Source: Salinimonas lutimaris (GTDB lineage Bacteria > Pseudomonadota > Gammaproteobacteria > Enterobacterales > Alteromonadaceae). Taken from it: DNA of 64,000 nucleotides. Of the stretch, positions 1 through 9,032 are shown piece by piece. The notes below the pieces were generated by a model. The model ran no database searches. It saw only the letters and a program-made list of their open reading frames with translations, and had not been told where the DNA came from. Location: the NCBI RefSeq assembly GCF_005222225.1, contig NZ_CP036536.1:2752001-2816000 (forward strand), written 5' to 3'. How positions within the stretch are numbered: the stretch's first letter is position 1; each line of letters starts with the position of its first letter. A program made the position numbers and the translations under genes.

Positions 1-417
1 TATGACATCCCGAACCAGACCACCAAAAATAGCAGAAACAACACCCATTGTTATACAAATGGTCAGGTCAACTCCCACCCTCGCTGCTTCCACCAATCCA
101 ACTACATTAAGCGCTGCCAAGCCAATAGCATCAAAAGTTAAAATAATCTGTCGACTAATCTTTAATTTAAGCCTACAGACAATTATGGCTGCAGTAATGC
201 CCACAATGGTTGCATAAAGATAAAACACTTCAGCGACCCAAAATGCGGTTATATCCAGATAAAGATCTCTTAGTGTACCTCCTCCTAAGGCTGTTAGTAC
301 TCCTAATACAATCACTCCGAATCCATCAATCGCCGAATTTTCTGCTAAAAGGCATCCCGATATAGCCAAACACACTACACCAGTTACACCGACAATCATT
401 AGTAATGTCTCGTTCAT
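1..417 (-). CDS. TRIC/UPF0126 family membrane protein (YicG/YadS-like), cut by the window edge
   Basis: An open frame of 139 codons without a stop runs from an ATG at 417 to base 1, so the C-terminus lies outside the window. The protein is very hydrophobic and shows the two-fold repeat of the UPF0126 (trimeric intracellular cation channel-like) family. The first repeat has GGGTLRD near residue 46, and the second has FGGLVRDV at the visible end after a FDAIGLAALNVVG helix. Family members are inner-membrane proteins of about 200 residues proposed to conduct cations; the substrate here is unknown. The gene and the 295-bp region beyond it are AT-rich compared with the window from recN onward, which may reflect transfer. 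Confidence 0.85.
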   Translation of the reverse strand, partial: MNETLLMIVGVTGVVCLAISGCLLAENSAIDGFGVIVLGVLTALGGGTLRDLYLDITAFWVAEVFYLYATIVGITAAIIVCRLKLKISRQIILTFDAIGLAALNVVGLVEAARVGVDLTICITMGVVSAIFGGLVRDVI

Positions 418-712
418 AAAAGACTCACGTTAATCAGCATATAAAAATTTATCAGTAAATCTTTTTTATAAGGAAGTATATTTAATAGAATATTAGTTAC
501 TGGTAATTATTAGAAAGTAACGCTATATCATCTATATACTTGGGTATTTACACCTATTGAACAGAAAAAGTTTACCAATTTAATAACCTTTTAAATTTGG
601 ATAATCTAATGTAAACCTAAGAAAATTAAAAAATGGCATAGCTCATGCGTTCAAGGAATTTACAACATCTTTTAATCATTGTGTTGTGAGTTCATTTTTT
701 AAGGAGATTTTT

Positions 713-1588
713 ATGCCAGATCGCAATTACCCTGTTCCACCGTTCGAAGAACAGCATACTGGACCGTTGCCGGGTAATGAGGAAGCTATGCAAGATAAAC
801 CTCATTATCAGGGAAAAGATTACAAAGCAGCGGGGAAATTAGATAATAAAGTTGCACTGATTACCGGTGGTGATTCGGGCATAGGTCGTTCTGTAGCGTT
901 ACTTTATGCTCGAGAAGGAGCACGCGTCATGGTGACCTACCTACCCGAAGAACACGAGGACGCTGTTCAAACTGTGAAGGCAGTAAAAGATGCAGGCGGT
1001 ACTGCGGAAATGGTTGAACTTAATGTTACCGTACAAAGCAGTTGTGCCCATGTAGTAGAACATACATTATCCACATTTGGCTCTATTGACATTCTGGTCA
1101 ATAATGCGGCGTTTCAAAATCATGTGGACTCAGTTGCAGAGTTATCGTTTGAACAGTGGGATAAAACCTTCCAGACCAATATCTATGGCTATTTTCGTAT
1201 GGTCAAAGCAGTACTCCCCTATTTAAATGCTGGTTCCGCTATTATCAATACAGGATCGATTACTGGACTTGAAGGCTCGCAAGGCTTATTGGATTATTCA
1301 GCGACGAAGGGCGCGATTCATGCCTTTACAAAGACCCTTGCTCAGGAACTGGCAGAAAAAGGTATAAGAGTCAATTGCGTTGCTCCCGGACCTGTTTGGA
1401 CGCCACTTAATCCAGCTGAAAGAAGTCGCGAAAGTACCCGTAAATTTGGTAGCAAAACGCCATATGGACGCCCGGCACAGCCTGAAGAAATAGCACCGAC
1501 CTATGTATATCTAGCCTCTGACGCTGACTCTGGCTATATCACAGGTGAAGTTATCACATTATTAGGAGGGAATACGCGCGCTGGATAA
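713..1588 (+). CDS. SDR-family oxidoreductase, YghA / general stress protein 39 type
   Basis: Classical short-chain dehydrogenase/reductase of 291 residues with an N-terminal extension (about 45 residues, PVPPFEEQHTG) typical of the YghA/GSP39 subgroup of NADP(H)-dependent aldehyde or alcohol oxidoreductases. The Rossmann glycine motif TGGDSGIG is at 51-58, the NNAA structural motif near 130, and the catalytic Ser182, Tyr195 and Lys199 (YSATK) are all present. I chose the ATG at 713 over an in-frame GTG at 686 because AAGGAG lies six bases upstream of it. The gene stands alone, preceded by an AT-rich 295-bp intergenic region. The physiological substrate cannot be read from the sequence. Confidence 0.9.
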   Translation: MPDRNYPVPPFEEQHTGPLPGNEEAMQDKPHYQGKDYKAAGKLDNKVALITGGDSGIGRSVALLYAREGARVMVTYLPEEHEDAVQTVKAVKDAGGTAEMVELNVTVQSSCAHVVEHTLSTFGSIDILVNNAAFQNHVDSVAELSFEQWDKTFQTNIYGYFRMVKAVLPYLNAGSAIINTGSITGLEGSQGLLDYSATKGAIHAFTKTLAQELAEKGIRVNCVAPGPVWTPLNPAERSRESTRKFGSKTPYGRPAQPEEIAPTYVYLASDADSGYITGEVITLLGGNTRAG

Positions 1589-1627
1589 CTCATACTTATT
1601 GTACAAATATTGCCTTCCCACAGAACA

Positions 1628-1662
1628 TACTGTATAAATAACCACTGTACATTCAATCACTA
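1628..1662 (+). promoter_or_regulatory. Two overlapping LexA (SOS) boxes of recN
   Basis: Two CTGT-started 20-base sites overlap by five bases. The first (1628-1647) begins TACTGTATAAATAACC and the second (1643-1662) begins CACTGTACATTCAATC. Their arrangement and left halves closely resemble the tandem SOS boxes of E. coli recN; the right halves are degenerate. They end 22 bases before the recN start, where LexA would block transcription. The assignment is by pattern only. Confidence 0.65.
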
Positions 1663-1683
1663 TTTTGTGGGTGGGCTTTTTTT

Positions 1684-3369
1684 ATGCTTGTGCATTTGTC
1701 GATTAAGAATTTTGCGGTGGTGAAGCAGCTGTCGGTCAATTTTGAAGCCGGACTGACGGCCATTACCGGTGAAACCGGTGCCGGTAAGTCTATCGCGATT
1801 GACGCATTAAGTTTATGTCTGGGTGAACGGGCGGATGCCGGAGCAGTACGCAAAGAGGCTGCCAAGGCAGAAATCGTTGCCCATTTCAGCCTAAAAGGCA
1901 ACAGCGGCGCAGTACACTGGCTGGGCGAGCAAGAACTGGATAGCGAAGATGATCCGGAAGGTTGCTTCATTCGCCGGGTGATTTCCCGGGAGGGACGCTC
2001 CAAGGCGTTCATCAACGGTACACCGGTGTCATTGCAGCAACTGAAAAGTCTGGGACAGCATTTATTAGCCATTCATGGCCAGAATACGCATTTGCAGTTG
2101 TTAAAAGATGATATGCAGCGCCAGTTACTGGATAACTACGCTGGCCATCACAGCCTTTTGGACAATGTAGCTCTGGCTTATCAAAGCTGGCGACAAAAAC
2201 AAAGCGAACTTAAACAACTGGAACAGGCTGCGCAAACACGCACTGACCGGCAGCAACTGCTGGCTTATCAGGTAGAAGAATTAAATGATTTTGCGCTGGC
2301 AGAAGGTGAGTTTACTGAACTTGAAACCGAGCACAAGAGACTGAGTAACGGCCAGTCATTACTGGAACAGGCGCAAACCAGCTATTACAACCTCTTTGAA
2401 AATGATGAAGGCAACGCGTTGTCTGTGATTCAGCACAGCATGGATCGCCTGGCTGAACTGGAAGCCCATGATGCCGCTTTAACCCCCATTATTGCTCTGT
2501 TAAACGATGCCAGCATTCAGGTTGAAGAAGCATCTCACGAGCTACGTGCTTATTGTGATGGCCTTGAAATAGACCCCTTGCGTTTGCAGCAGGTTGAAAG
2601 CCGTTACAGTAAATCAATGGAACTGGCGCGAAAGCACTCTGTTGAACCAGAAAATCTGTATGCGTTACATCAGGATTTGCTGGCAGAATTTGATCAGCTT
2701 AATGATCAGGAAACGCGGCTGGACAGCCTGCAACAAGAGGTGACAGAAGCACGGGAAAGCTATCAGCTGGCAGCTGGCGTGTTGTCTGAGTCACGCAAAA
2801 AGTCCGCACTGGACTTTGCGTCTGAGATTGAAAAGCAAATCCGTAAGATGAATATGGCTCATGCCTGTATGTCTATTGATGTCAGCTTCAACAGCGAGGC
2901 TGCACCTTCTGCTAATGGTCAGGATGCGATCATCTTTAAAGTATCCACTAACCCCGGGCAGGACCCGGATCGCCTCGACAAAGTCGTATCTGGCGGTGAG
3001 TTATCCCGTATCGGGCTGGCTATTCAGGTCATTGCCAGTGACCAGCATGCCACACCAACCATGATCTTTGATGAGGTAGATACAGGGATCAGCGGTCCGA
3101 CCGCATCTATTGTGGGAGGCTTGTTACGCCGCTTAGGCAAACAGAGTCAGGTGATGTGTGTAACCCACTTACCTCAGGTGGCTGCACAGGCAAATAATCA
3201 GTTATTTGTCAGCAAAATTACAGATGGCGCTAGTACCGAAACCATGATGCTGGCACTGACTGAGCAAGACCGGGTAGATGAGCTGGCCCGCCTGCTGGCG
3301 GGCGATACTGTGACAGAAACTGCGCTGGCCAATGCAAAAGAATTACTGAAAAGTGTTGAATCGAACTAA
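1684..3369 (+). CDS. recN: DNA repair protein RecN
   Basis: SMC-like ATPase of 561 residues that acts in recombinational repair of double-strand breaks; family length is about 550. The Walker A motif GETGAGKS lies near residues 29-36. It is followed by a long glutamine/glutamate-rich coiled coil (about 150-390). The ABC signature VSGGELSRIGLAIQ and the Walker B MIFDEVDTGISG are near the C-terminus, followed by the THLPQVA switch. The start at 1684 gives the canonical N-terminus MLVHLSIKNFAVV. Two LexA-like boxes immediately upstream imply SOS induction. Confidence 0.97.
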   Translation: MLVHLSIKNFAVVKQLSVNFEAGLTAITGETGAGKSIAIDALSLCLGERADAGAVRKEAAKAEIVAHFSLKGNSGAVHWLGEQELDSEDDPEGCFIRRVISREGRSKAFINGTPVSLQQLKSLGQHLLAIHGQNTHLQLLKDDMQRQLLDNYAGHHSLLDNVALAYQSWRQKQSELKQLEQAAQTRTDRQQLLAYQVEELNDFALAEGEFTELETEHKRLSNGQSLLEQAQTSYYNLFENDEGNALSVIQHSMDRLAELEAHDAALTPIIALLNDASIQVEEASHELRAYCDGLEIDPLRLQQVESRYSKSMELARKHSVEPENLYALHQDLLAEFDQLNDQETRLDSLQQEVTEARESYQLAAGVLSESRKKSALDFASEIEKQIRKMNMAHACMSIDVSFNSEAAPSANGQDAIIFKVSTNPGQDPDRLDKVVSGGELSRIGLAIQVIASDQHATPTMIFDEVDTGISGPTASIVGGLLRRLGKQSQVMCVTHLPQVAAQANNQLFVSKITDGASTETMMLALTEQDRVDELARLLAGDTVTETALANAKELLKSVESN

Positions 3370-3430
3370 TAAGCGGTTGATTGGTCATAGTTGACTGGGG
3401 TAGCATGCTTCGCGCTATCAATTCGGATTT

Positions 3431-3451
3431 CACGGAAGCGGGGCTTCCGTG
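3431..3451. other. Perfect stem-loop between recN and bamE
   Basis: CACGGAAG and CTTCCGTG form an eight-base-pair stem around the loop CGGGG. No T-run follows in either direction, so it is not a standard intrinsic terminator. It may stabilise the recN mRNA end or lie in the bamE leader. Confidence 0.5.
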
Positions 3452-3487
3452 AAACAAAAACGAGAAAGTGACTGGACAAACACTCGC

Positions 3488-3844
3488 ATGAAGTTGTATC
3501 AATATTTAGTAATTGCCGCCGTTTTATTCACGACTACAGCCTGCTCAAACTGGATTTATCGTATTGATGTTCCGCAAGGCAACTTTCTGGATGAACGTGA
3601 CGTAAAAGAGTTGCGTATTGGAATGAGCAAAGATCAGGTTGTGTATGTACTGGGTCACCCCGTGGTGGAAGACTCATTTAACAAAAACACCTGGTACTAT
3701 GTTTATGACATGAAACGAGGGATGGAAAAACGCGGTAAAGACTTCCAGAAGCAGCTAATTCTGGAGTTCAAAGACGAAAAACTGGTTAGCGCTGAAGGTG
3801 ATTTTGAACTTTCGGAAGATTTTGACACCCCGCTGGACCAGTAA
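3488..3844 (+). CDS. bamE: Outer membrane protein assembly factor BamE (SmpA/OmlA lipoprotein)
   Basis: Small outer-membrane lipoprotein of 118 residues belonging to the BAM complex that folds beta-barrel proteins. I start at the ATG at 3488 rather than the in-frame GTG at 3449 because this leaves a compact lipoprotein signal (MKLYQYLVIAAVLF) with the acylated cysteine at residue 19 in TTAC. The diagnostic BamE segment follows: YRIDVPQGN, then GMSKDQVVYVLGHP and the WYYVYD strand. An intrinsic terminator follows the stop. The recN-bamE adjacency is common in gammaproteobacteria. Confidence 0.93.
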   Translation: MKLYQYLVIAAVLFTTTACSNWIYRIDVPQGNFLDERDVKELRIGMSKDQVVYVLGHPVVEDSFNKNTWYYVYDMKRGMEKRGKDFQKQLILEFKDEKLVSAEGDFELSEDFDTPLDQ

Positions 3845-3866
3845 CGCCCTTCTTTTGTTGTCGATC

Positions 3867-3898
3867 GAGCTGTCAGTCAATCACAGACAGCTCTTTTT
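3867..3898 (+). terminator. Intrinsic terminator of bamE
   Basis: GAGCTGTC and GACAGCTC pair around an 11-base loop and are followed directly by TTTTT. It lies 22 bases after the bamE stop. Confidence 0.85.
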
Positions 3899-4028
3899 GT
3901 GACTATGCATTCCGTGGTTGCAAAAAAAATTCTGCACCACTGTGTAATTTTTACTACAAAGTCAGTGCTATTTCAGTGCATTCATTTTACCACTCAGCGC
4001 CCCGCCGTTTAAATTATCATCACAACCG

Positions 4029-4220
4029 CTACTTTTTCGACTTTACAGGTTCGGTGTTTTCGGATTTCTCGCGGGCTTTATTTTGCTCATTTACCCATTG
4101 CTCCAGCGCAACACCCGGGTCTTCCTCACCCGCTATACTGTAGTCTTCCGGCGTGCTGGCTTCAGCGTCTTTATCACTTACAACGCCCTGCTTTTGTGTT
4201 TTTGAATCTTTGATAGTCAT
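4029..4220 (-). CDS. Small hydrophilic hypothetical protein (63 aa)
   Basis: Unrecognised short protein rich in Lys, Glu, Asp and Ser with no hydrophobic segment, probably largely disordered. Two ATGs stand in tandem at 4223 and 4220. The second is preferred because GAGG sits seven bases before it, against four for the first. The central EEDPGVALEQWVNEQNKAR stretch is the only part likely to form a helix. The next upstream feature, on the same transcriptional path, is a TGACA-repeat regulatory site at 4391-4419. Function unknown. Confidence 0.6.
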   Translation of the reverse strand: MTIKDSKTQKQGVVSDKDAEASTPEDYSIAGEEDPGVALEQWVNEQNKAREKSENTEPVKSKK

Positions 4221-4390
4221 CATGTCACCTCAATATCACTTTTTGGTAGGGTATTTGCTTACATAACTTATGACAAGTTTGCTTATTTATCTAAGTGCAG
4301 TATTTGTGCAAACTTGTGGTCCTTAGGCTATTATTTTTATACTGTCCACAGAACTTGTGAGTTCAGACAAGGTTGACCTATCACCGGTAT

Positions 4391-4419
4391 ATGACAACTT
4401 TATGACAGTTTGGTGAAAT
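4391..4419 (+). promoter_or_regulatory. Pho-box-like triple repeat (PhoB/OmpR-family site)
   Basis: ATGACAA, ATGACAG and GTGAAAT occur with four-base spacers, so the TGA cores fall at 4392, 4403 and 4414, exactly 11 bp apart. Read on the minus strand this is CTGTCATAAAGTTGTCAT, which closely matches the E. coli Pho-box consensus. It lies 64 bases upstream of the small ORF at 4483 and also upstream of the divergent small gene ending at 4029; the target is not settled. Its orientation relative to the ORF at 4483 is opposite to typical E. coli Pho promoters. Confidence 0.55.
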
Positions 4420-4482
4420 AATGCTAGACCTCGTTTATGAAATGCGATACCCTAAAAATGTCTAAAAAGAACAGGAGGCTTT

Positions 4483-4617
4483 ATGATTAAATCATTTACC
4501 AAGTTCTTTCAGCGTAAACACCCATATACAGTGGCTTTTTATATTGGAAGAAAGAACACTCAAAAAATCTTTGATTGCAAAATCAAGAAAAAGTCTGACT
4601 TATTTACTGCTGAATAA
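4483..4617 (+). CDS. Small basic orphan protein (44 aa)
   Basis: An ATG preceded by a perfect AGGAGG seven bases upstream opens a 44-codon frame. The predicted protein is basic and aromatic-rich (MIKSFTKFFQRKH at the start, KIKKKSD near the end) with no clear membrane helix. It is short enough to escape most gene callers. Support comes from the ideal ribosome-binding site and the TGACA-repeat site 64 bases upstream. From 4618 to 4851 I see no further gene. No family is recognised. Confidence 0.55.
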   Translation: MIKSFTKFFQRKHPYTVAFYIGRKNTQKIFDCKIKKKSDLFTAE

Positions 4618-4851
4618 GCAAATAAAGAAGTAGAACGGTAAGAATAAACAAGGATTAATAAGTCGGTTTACCGATACTGTTACACGCGTTACTTCCCTAC
4701 GTTCTGTTACGGGCAACCGTATATTCAGACAATCCGAACCTCTCTCATTCTACCCTTGTGGTATGTACTGTTTAGCAGGAACGGAATAACTGACTCTATC
4801 AAAGTGATATTGAGACGGTAATGTGTCAACGTAATACATCGACACAGCATG

Positions 4852-4882
4852 AAAAAGCGACCTCATACGGGGTCGCTTTTTT
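4852..4882. terminator. Terminator after the porin gene, probably bidirectional
   Basis: AAAAAGCGACC pairs with GGTCGCTTTTTT around an eight-base loop. The minus-strand product ends in a T-run, which suits the porin gene stopping at 4906. The plus-strand product also ends in T6, which would serve transcripts from the small ORF at 4483. Confidence 0.85.
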
Positions 4883-4905
4883 GTTGTCTGTAGATAGTGT
4901 TTACT

Positions 4906-6081
4906 TTAGAAAGACACATCGTACTGTAACCGCACACGGTCATCATCATACTCACGTTTTGTCTCTGCATTTAAATCAAAACGTGTGTAATCCAGTGTGA
5001 TTTTGCTGTCGTGACCGGCAAAAAACCAGTTTAGTGCTACGGCCTGCTCTTCGTTTTTCTTCGCACTATAGCCTTTTGACTGATCATACGTTGCATAACG
5101 TCCTGCAATTTCCAGTTGTTTAGGGATCCAGTCAAACGCATTATGCAGGAAGTATCCACCCTGCACATAATAGCCACGCAGTGAAATGCCAGGCTGTGTA
5201 TCAGTGGTTACCCGTTTTTCGTGATATTCCGCCTGGGCGCTGAAGCCCTTGTACATGAAAGCGACATCATAATTAAACTGACGAATATGATTTACCTGAT
5301 CATCTTCAGCACGCCACCAGTCAAGCTGACCGCCGCCTGAAGAAGAAAAACGGGTAAATGCCCCTTCGCTGACAGAGCGGGAATAGGCAATAGATAATGC
5401 CGGCTCATCATGACCTTCAAGATCACTGGCGGTCCAGTCAACACCACCGCCCAGCGGATTCCATTGAATACGCCCGAAATAAAGCGGCTTACCATCACCC
5501 GATAAGCCATTACCACGACCATTGCCTGAGCCTACACCGGCCCAGTAGCTGATATCGGCAAGCGTATCTTCATTAAACCGGCCGTAAACAGACGCGGCAT
5601 TGTGTCTGTCGATAGTAAACATACGGTTTATGATAGAGCGATCCAGCATTTGCTGTTTACCGCTACTAATAACCCGTTCTCTTGAGTATTCCAGTTTCCA
5701 CTGACCAACCTTAACATTCAGCCAGTCATATTTTTCAATGGCAATACCATAATCAAGGAAGAAGCCATCACCCAGTTCAAACTGAGTAAAATATTTCAGC
5801 CATGGCTTATAAATGTGGCCGTCGGCTTTAATTCGTGAGCGATTAAAGCTGAACTTTTTGGTGTCATCGCCATTAATAAAGTCATCCGCTTCCAATGGCT
5901 CATCGTCAAAGTCACTGACATATCGCATTTGAAACCGCGTACTAACATTAACAGAAGCCCAGTCGCTGTCGCTGCCATATTGCAGACCGTCACCCAGCGC
6001 ATATTCTGCCGAGGCCGCAGTTGAAAAGCCTGCGGCGATAGATAAACAAACTAATTTTTGATTGAGACCTTTTTGAAACAA
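4906..6081 (-). CDS. Porin of the OprO/OprP (phosphate/polyphosphate-selective) family
   Basis: Outer-membrane beta-barrel of 391 residues. A signal peptide (about 1-25, ending AASA) leads into the Porin_O_P fold: WASVNVSTRFQMRYVSDF, then FNRSRIKADGHIYKPWLKYF, and a C-terminal aromatic residue (YDVSF) as barrel proteins require. The reading frame begins with TTG at 6081. That start is supported by GGGAG six bases upstream and by the intact signal peptide; no in-frame ATG precedes the mature part. The family takes up phosphate or polyphosphate in Pseudomonas, but substrate choice here is inferred. TGTCA repeats in the promoter region fit Pho control. Confidence 0.88.
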   Translation of the reverse strand: MFQKGLNQKLVCLSIAAGFSTAASAEYALGDGLQYGSDSDWASVNVSTRFQMRYVSDFDDEPLEADDFINGDDTKKFSFNRSRIKADGHIYKPWLKYFTQFELGDGFFLDYGIAIEKYDWLNVKVGQWKLEYSRERVISSGKQQMLDRSIINRMFTIDRHNAASVYGRFNEDTLADISYWAGVGSGNGRGNGLSGDGKPLYFGRIQWNPLGGGVDWTASDLEGHDEPALSIAYSRSVSEGAFTRFSSSGGGQLDWWRAEDDQVNHIRQFNYDVAFMYKGFSAQAEYHEKRVTTDTQPGISLRGYYVQGGYFLHNAFDWIPKQLEIAGRYATYDQSKGYSAKKNEEQAVALNWFFAGHDSKITLDYTRFDLNAETKREYDDDRVRLQYDVSF

Positions 6082-6137
6082 ACCTTTCTCCCGGTGCCAG
6101 TCGTTGCGGTCGCGAAGTGTAAAGTCTCAGCAAATGC

Positions 6138-6277
6138 TGTCAATCAAATTGTCACAAAAACAACACCAAAGTGTCATAAATCGTGCAAGTTCGGAATTTT
6201 TTTGTTTGTTTTACAACCTTTTTTCTACAAAAGTCGGTCGGAGTGACTGCGTTTCCGTCACAGACATGTCACGGACA
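6138..6277 (-). promoter_or_regulatory. Candidate PhoB-type half-sites upstream of the porin gene
   Basis: TGTCA occurs at 6138, 6150 and 6172 (spacing 12 and 22 bp). A pair CCGTCAC/ATGTCAC lies at 6255-6272, with GTCAC cores exactly 11 bp apart. In the porin's reading direction these appear as TGACA, the same relative orientation as the sites at 4391 and 58408. The match is weaker than for those two, and no -10 box is obvious. Confidence 0.35.
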
Positions 6278-6307
6278 AGAGGGTAATAGAAAAGTTTCCT
6301 ATTTTCG

Positions 6308-6337
6308 ACAAAAAACCCGGCGAGTAGCCGGGTTTTT
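6308..6337 (-). terminator. Intrinsic terminator of frmA
   Basis: CCCGGC-GAGTA-GCCGGG hairpin just past the frmA stop, followed on the minus strand by TTTTTTG. The opposite side also carries T5, so it could work both ways. Confidence 0.88.
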
Positions 6338-6341
6338 GCTA

Positions 6342-7502
<1,161 letters not shown>

Positions 7503-7682
7503 TTAAGTGACTGACAAAAGATGGCGCTACTGTACGTCATTTCACAAAAGAGGTTAATCCCCTTATTTTGCAAATGATTATTCCACAACCGTAATAATGC
7601 TTGTGAACTGACGTTTCTTTCCTGCGTAACAAAACGGTTTATGTCAGAATGCGCTGTTTATACTACGGATAAAAGGACCATC

Positions 7683-8399
7683 ATGACCACCAGCCAGACC
7701 TGCACATCGTGCAATAACGAATTTGATGCCAGTCAGGTACGTTGCCCACAGTGTCATCAGCTGATTGCCGGTTTTACCTATAAAAGCCGGGTAGCAGCGG
7801 CAGCGCTGGCCCTGTTTGGTGGTGTGATGGGACTACATCGCTTCTACCTGAAGCAATGGCGGGCCCTGCTCTACATTGTGTTTTGCTGGACACCTTTTCC
7901 TTTTATTATTGCCATTATTGAGTCTGTAGTATTTTTGGCCAGTTCTCAGGAAAGCTGGAATAAAAAATACAATCAGGGCGTCAGTGCCGGTCGGGAAAGC
8001 GGCAAGGTGCTGGCCATTTTTATCGGCCTTGGGATCTTTTTGTTTGCTGGTGCGCTCACCTTTATTAGTCAGATACCCAATATCGCCAGCCAGCCTTTTA
8101 AAACCCTGGACACCCACACACAACTGGCAGAAAAAGTGGCCAGCGCCTATCAGGACTACGTCAATGAACATCAGCGTCGCCCGGATGATATTTCTCAGTT
8201 AACGCTGACCGACGATATACGTGAAAAAGCAACTGAGAGTGTGCGCCTTAGCCGCTCTGAACTGACAGTCAGTTTCTCTGTGATGGATGACAGCCAGCAG
8301 CAAATCATCATGACGCCGGTGATTGTTCAGGGTGAGGTACTGTGGGACTGTACCGGTAGCACCCTGCCGGGCATGATGCTACCGAGACAATGCCGCTGA
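7683..8399 (+). CDS. Zinc-ribbon TM2-domain membrane protein
   Basis: Predicted inner-membrane protein of 238 residues. An N-terminal zinc ribbon (Cys7, Cys10, Cys21, Cys24) precedes a TM2 domain with its GLHRFY signature at 50-55 and two helices. A third helix lies near 107-125, followed by a soluble C-terminal part that resembles pilin-like/DUF tails. The ATG at 7683 has AAGGA five bases upstream; the longer frame from 7641 lacks a ribosome-binding site. The stop is one base before the acpH start, so the two are probably cotranscribed and translationally coupled. Function unknown. Confidence 0.82.
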   Translation: MTTSQTCTSCNNEFDASQVRCPQCHQLIAGFTYKSRVAAAALALFGGVMGLHRFYLKQWRALLYIVFCWTPFPFIIAIIESVVFLASSQESWNKKYNQGVSAGRESGKVLAIFIGLGIFLFAGALTFISQIPNIASQPFKTLDTHTQLAEKVASAYQDYVNEHQRRPDDISQLTLTDDIREKATESVRLSRSELTVSFSVMDDSQQQIIMTPVIVQGEVLWDCTGSTLPGMMLPRQCR

Positions 8400-8400
8400 T

Positions 8401-8988
8401 ATGAACTATCTGGCCCACCTGCACTTGTCACAGCCCAACGGCGAATCCCGGTTTGGTAATTTGCTGGGCGACTTTATGCATGGCGTACAGCCACATATTT
8501 ATAGCCAGACGATACAAGCGGGCCTGGCCAATCACCGGCTGGTCGATAAATTTACCGACCAGCATGCACAGGTCATTCAGGCAAAGCAGTTATTCAGTGC
8601 CCGTCGACGACGATTTGCCGGGATTATTGTGGATGTATCCTTTGATCATTTTTTGATAAAACACTGGTCACAGTTTTCCGACCTGCCGTTTGCCCGCTTT
8701 GAACAAAGCGTTTACCAGCAACTGGAAGGTCTGCTAGCGAAGATGCCCGACAGCATGCAAGCGATGATTGGCAGTATGGTGTCGCATCGCTGGCTGGATA
8801 CCTATGCCAGCCTGTCTGGAGTAGGCCGGGCGCTGGACAATACTGCCGCGCGCATTCGTTTTAAACATCAGTTTGATAACAGTATTGAAGAAGTGCAGCA
8901 CCATTATGCCGCACTTGAAGCCCATTTTTTGCAGTTTTATCCTGAGCTTCAGGCACATGTCAGAGCGCATCGTCTGGAACTCGGGTAA
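8401..8988 (+). CDS. acpH: Acyl carrier protein phosphodiesterase AcpH
   Basis: Protein of 195 residues that removes the 4'-phosphopantetheine arm from acyl carrier protein (DUF479 family, HD-like metal fold). The conserved N-terminus MNYLAHLHLS, the LLGDFMHG motif near 22 and the later VDVSFDHFLIKHW segment supply the His/Asp metal ligands of the family. Length matches E. coli AcpH (193). It starts one base after the stop of the TM2 gene and points tail-to-tail at the DUF445 gene. Confidence 0.92.
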   Translation: MNYLAHLHLSQPNGESRFGNLLGDFMHGVQPHIYSQTIQAGLANHRLVDKFTDQHAQVIQAKQLFSARRRRFAGIIVDVSFDHFLIKHWSQFSDLPFARFEQSVYQQLEGLLAKMPDSMQAMIGSMVSHRWLDTYASLSGVGRALDNTAARIRFKHQFDNSIEEVQHHYAALEAHFLQFYPELQAHVRAHRLELG

Positions 8989-9032
8989 GCAGCGTGAAGG
9001 CAATGCCCGGTCTGATATTGCTGCTTGATGCC

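Noticed and set aside
1653..2072. 139-codon minus-strand frame opposite recN
   Set aside because: Shadow of the recN coding frame; no family features and no ribosome-binding site.
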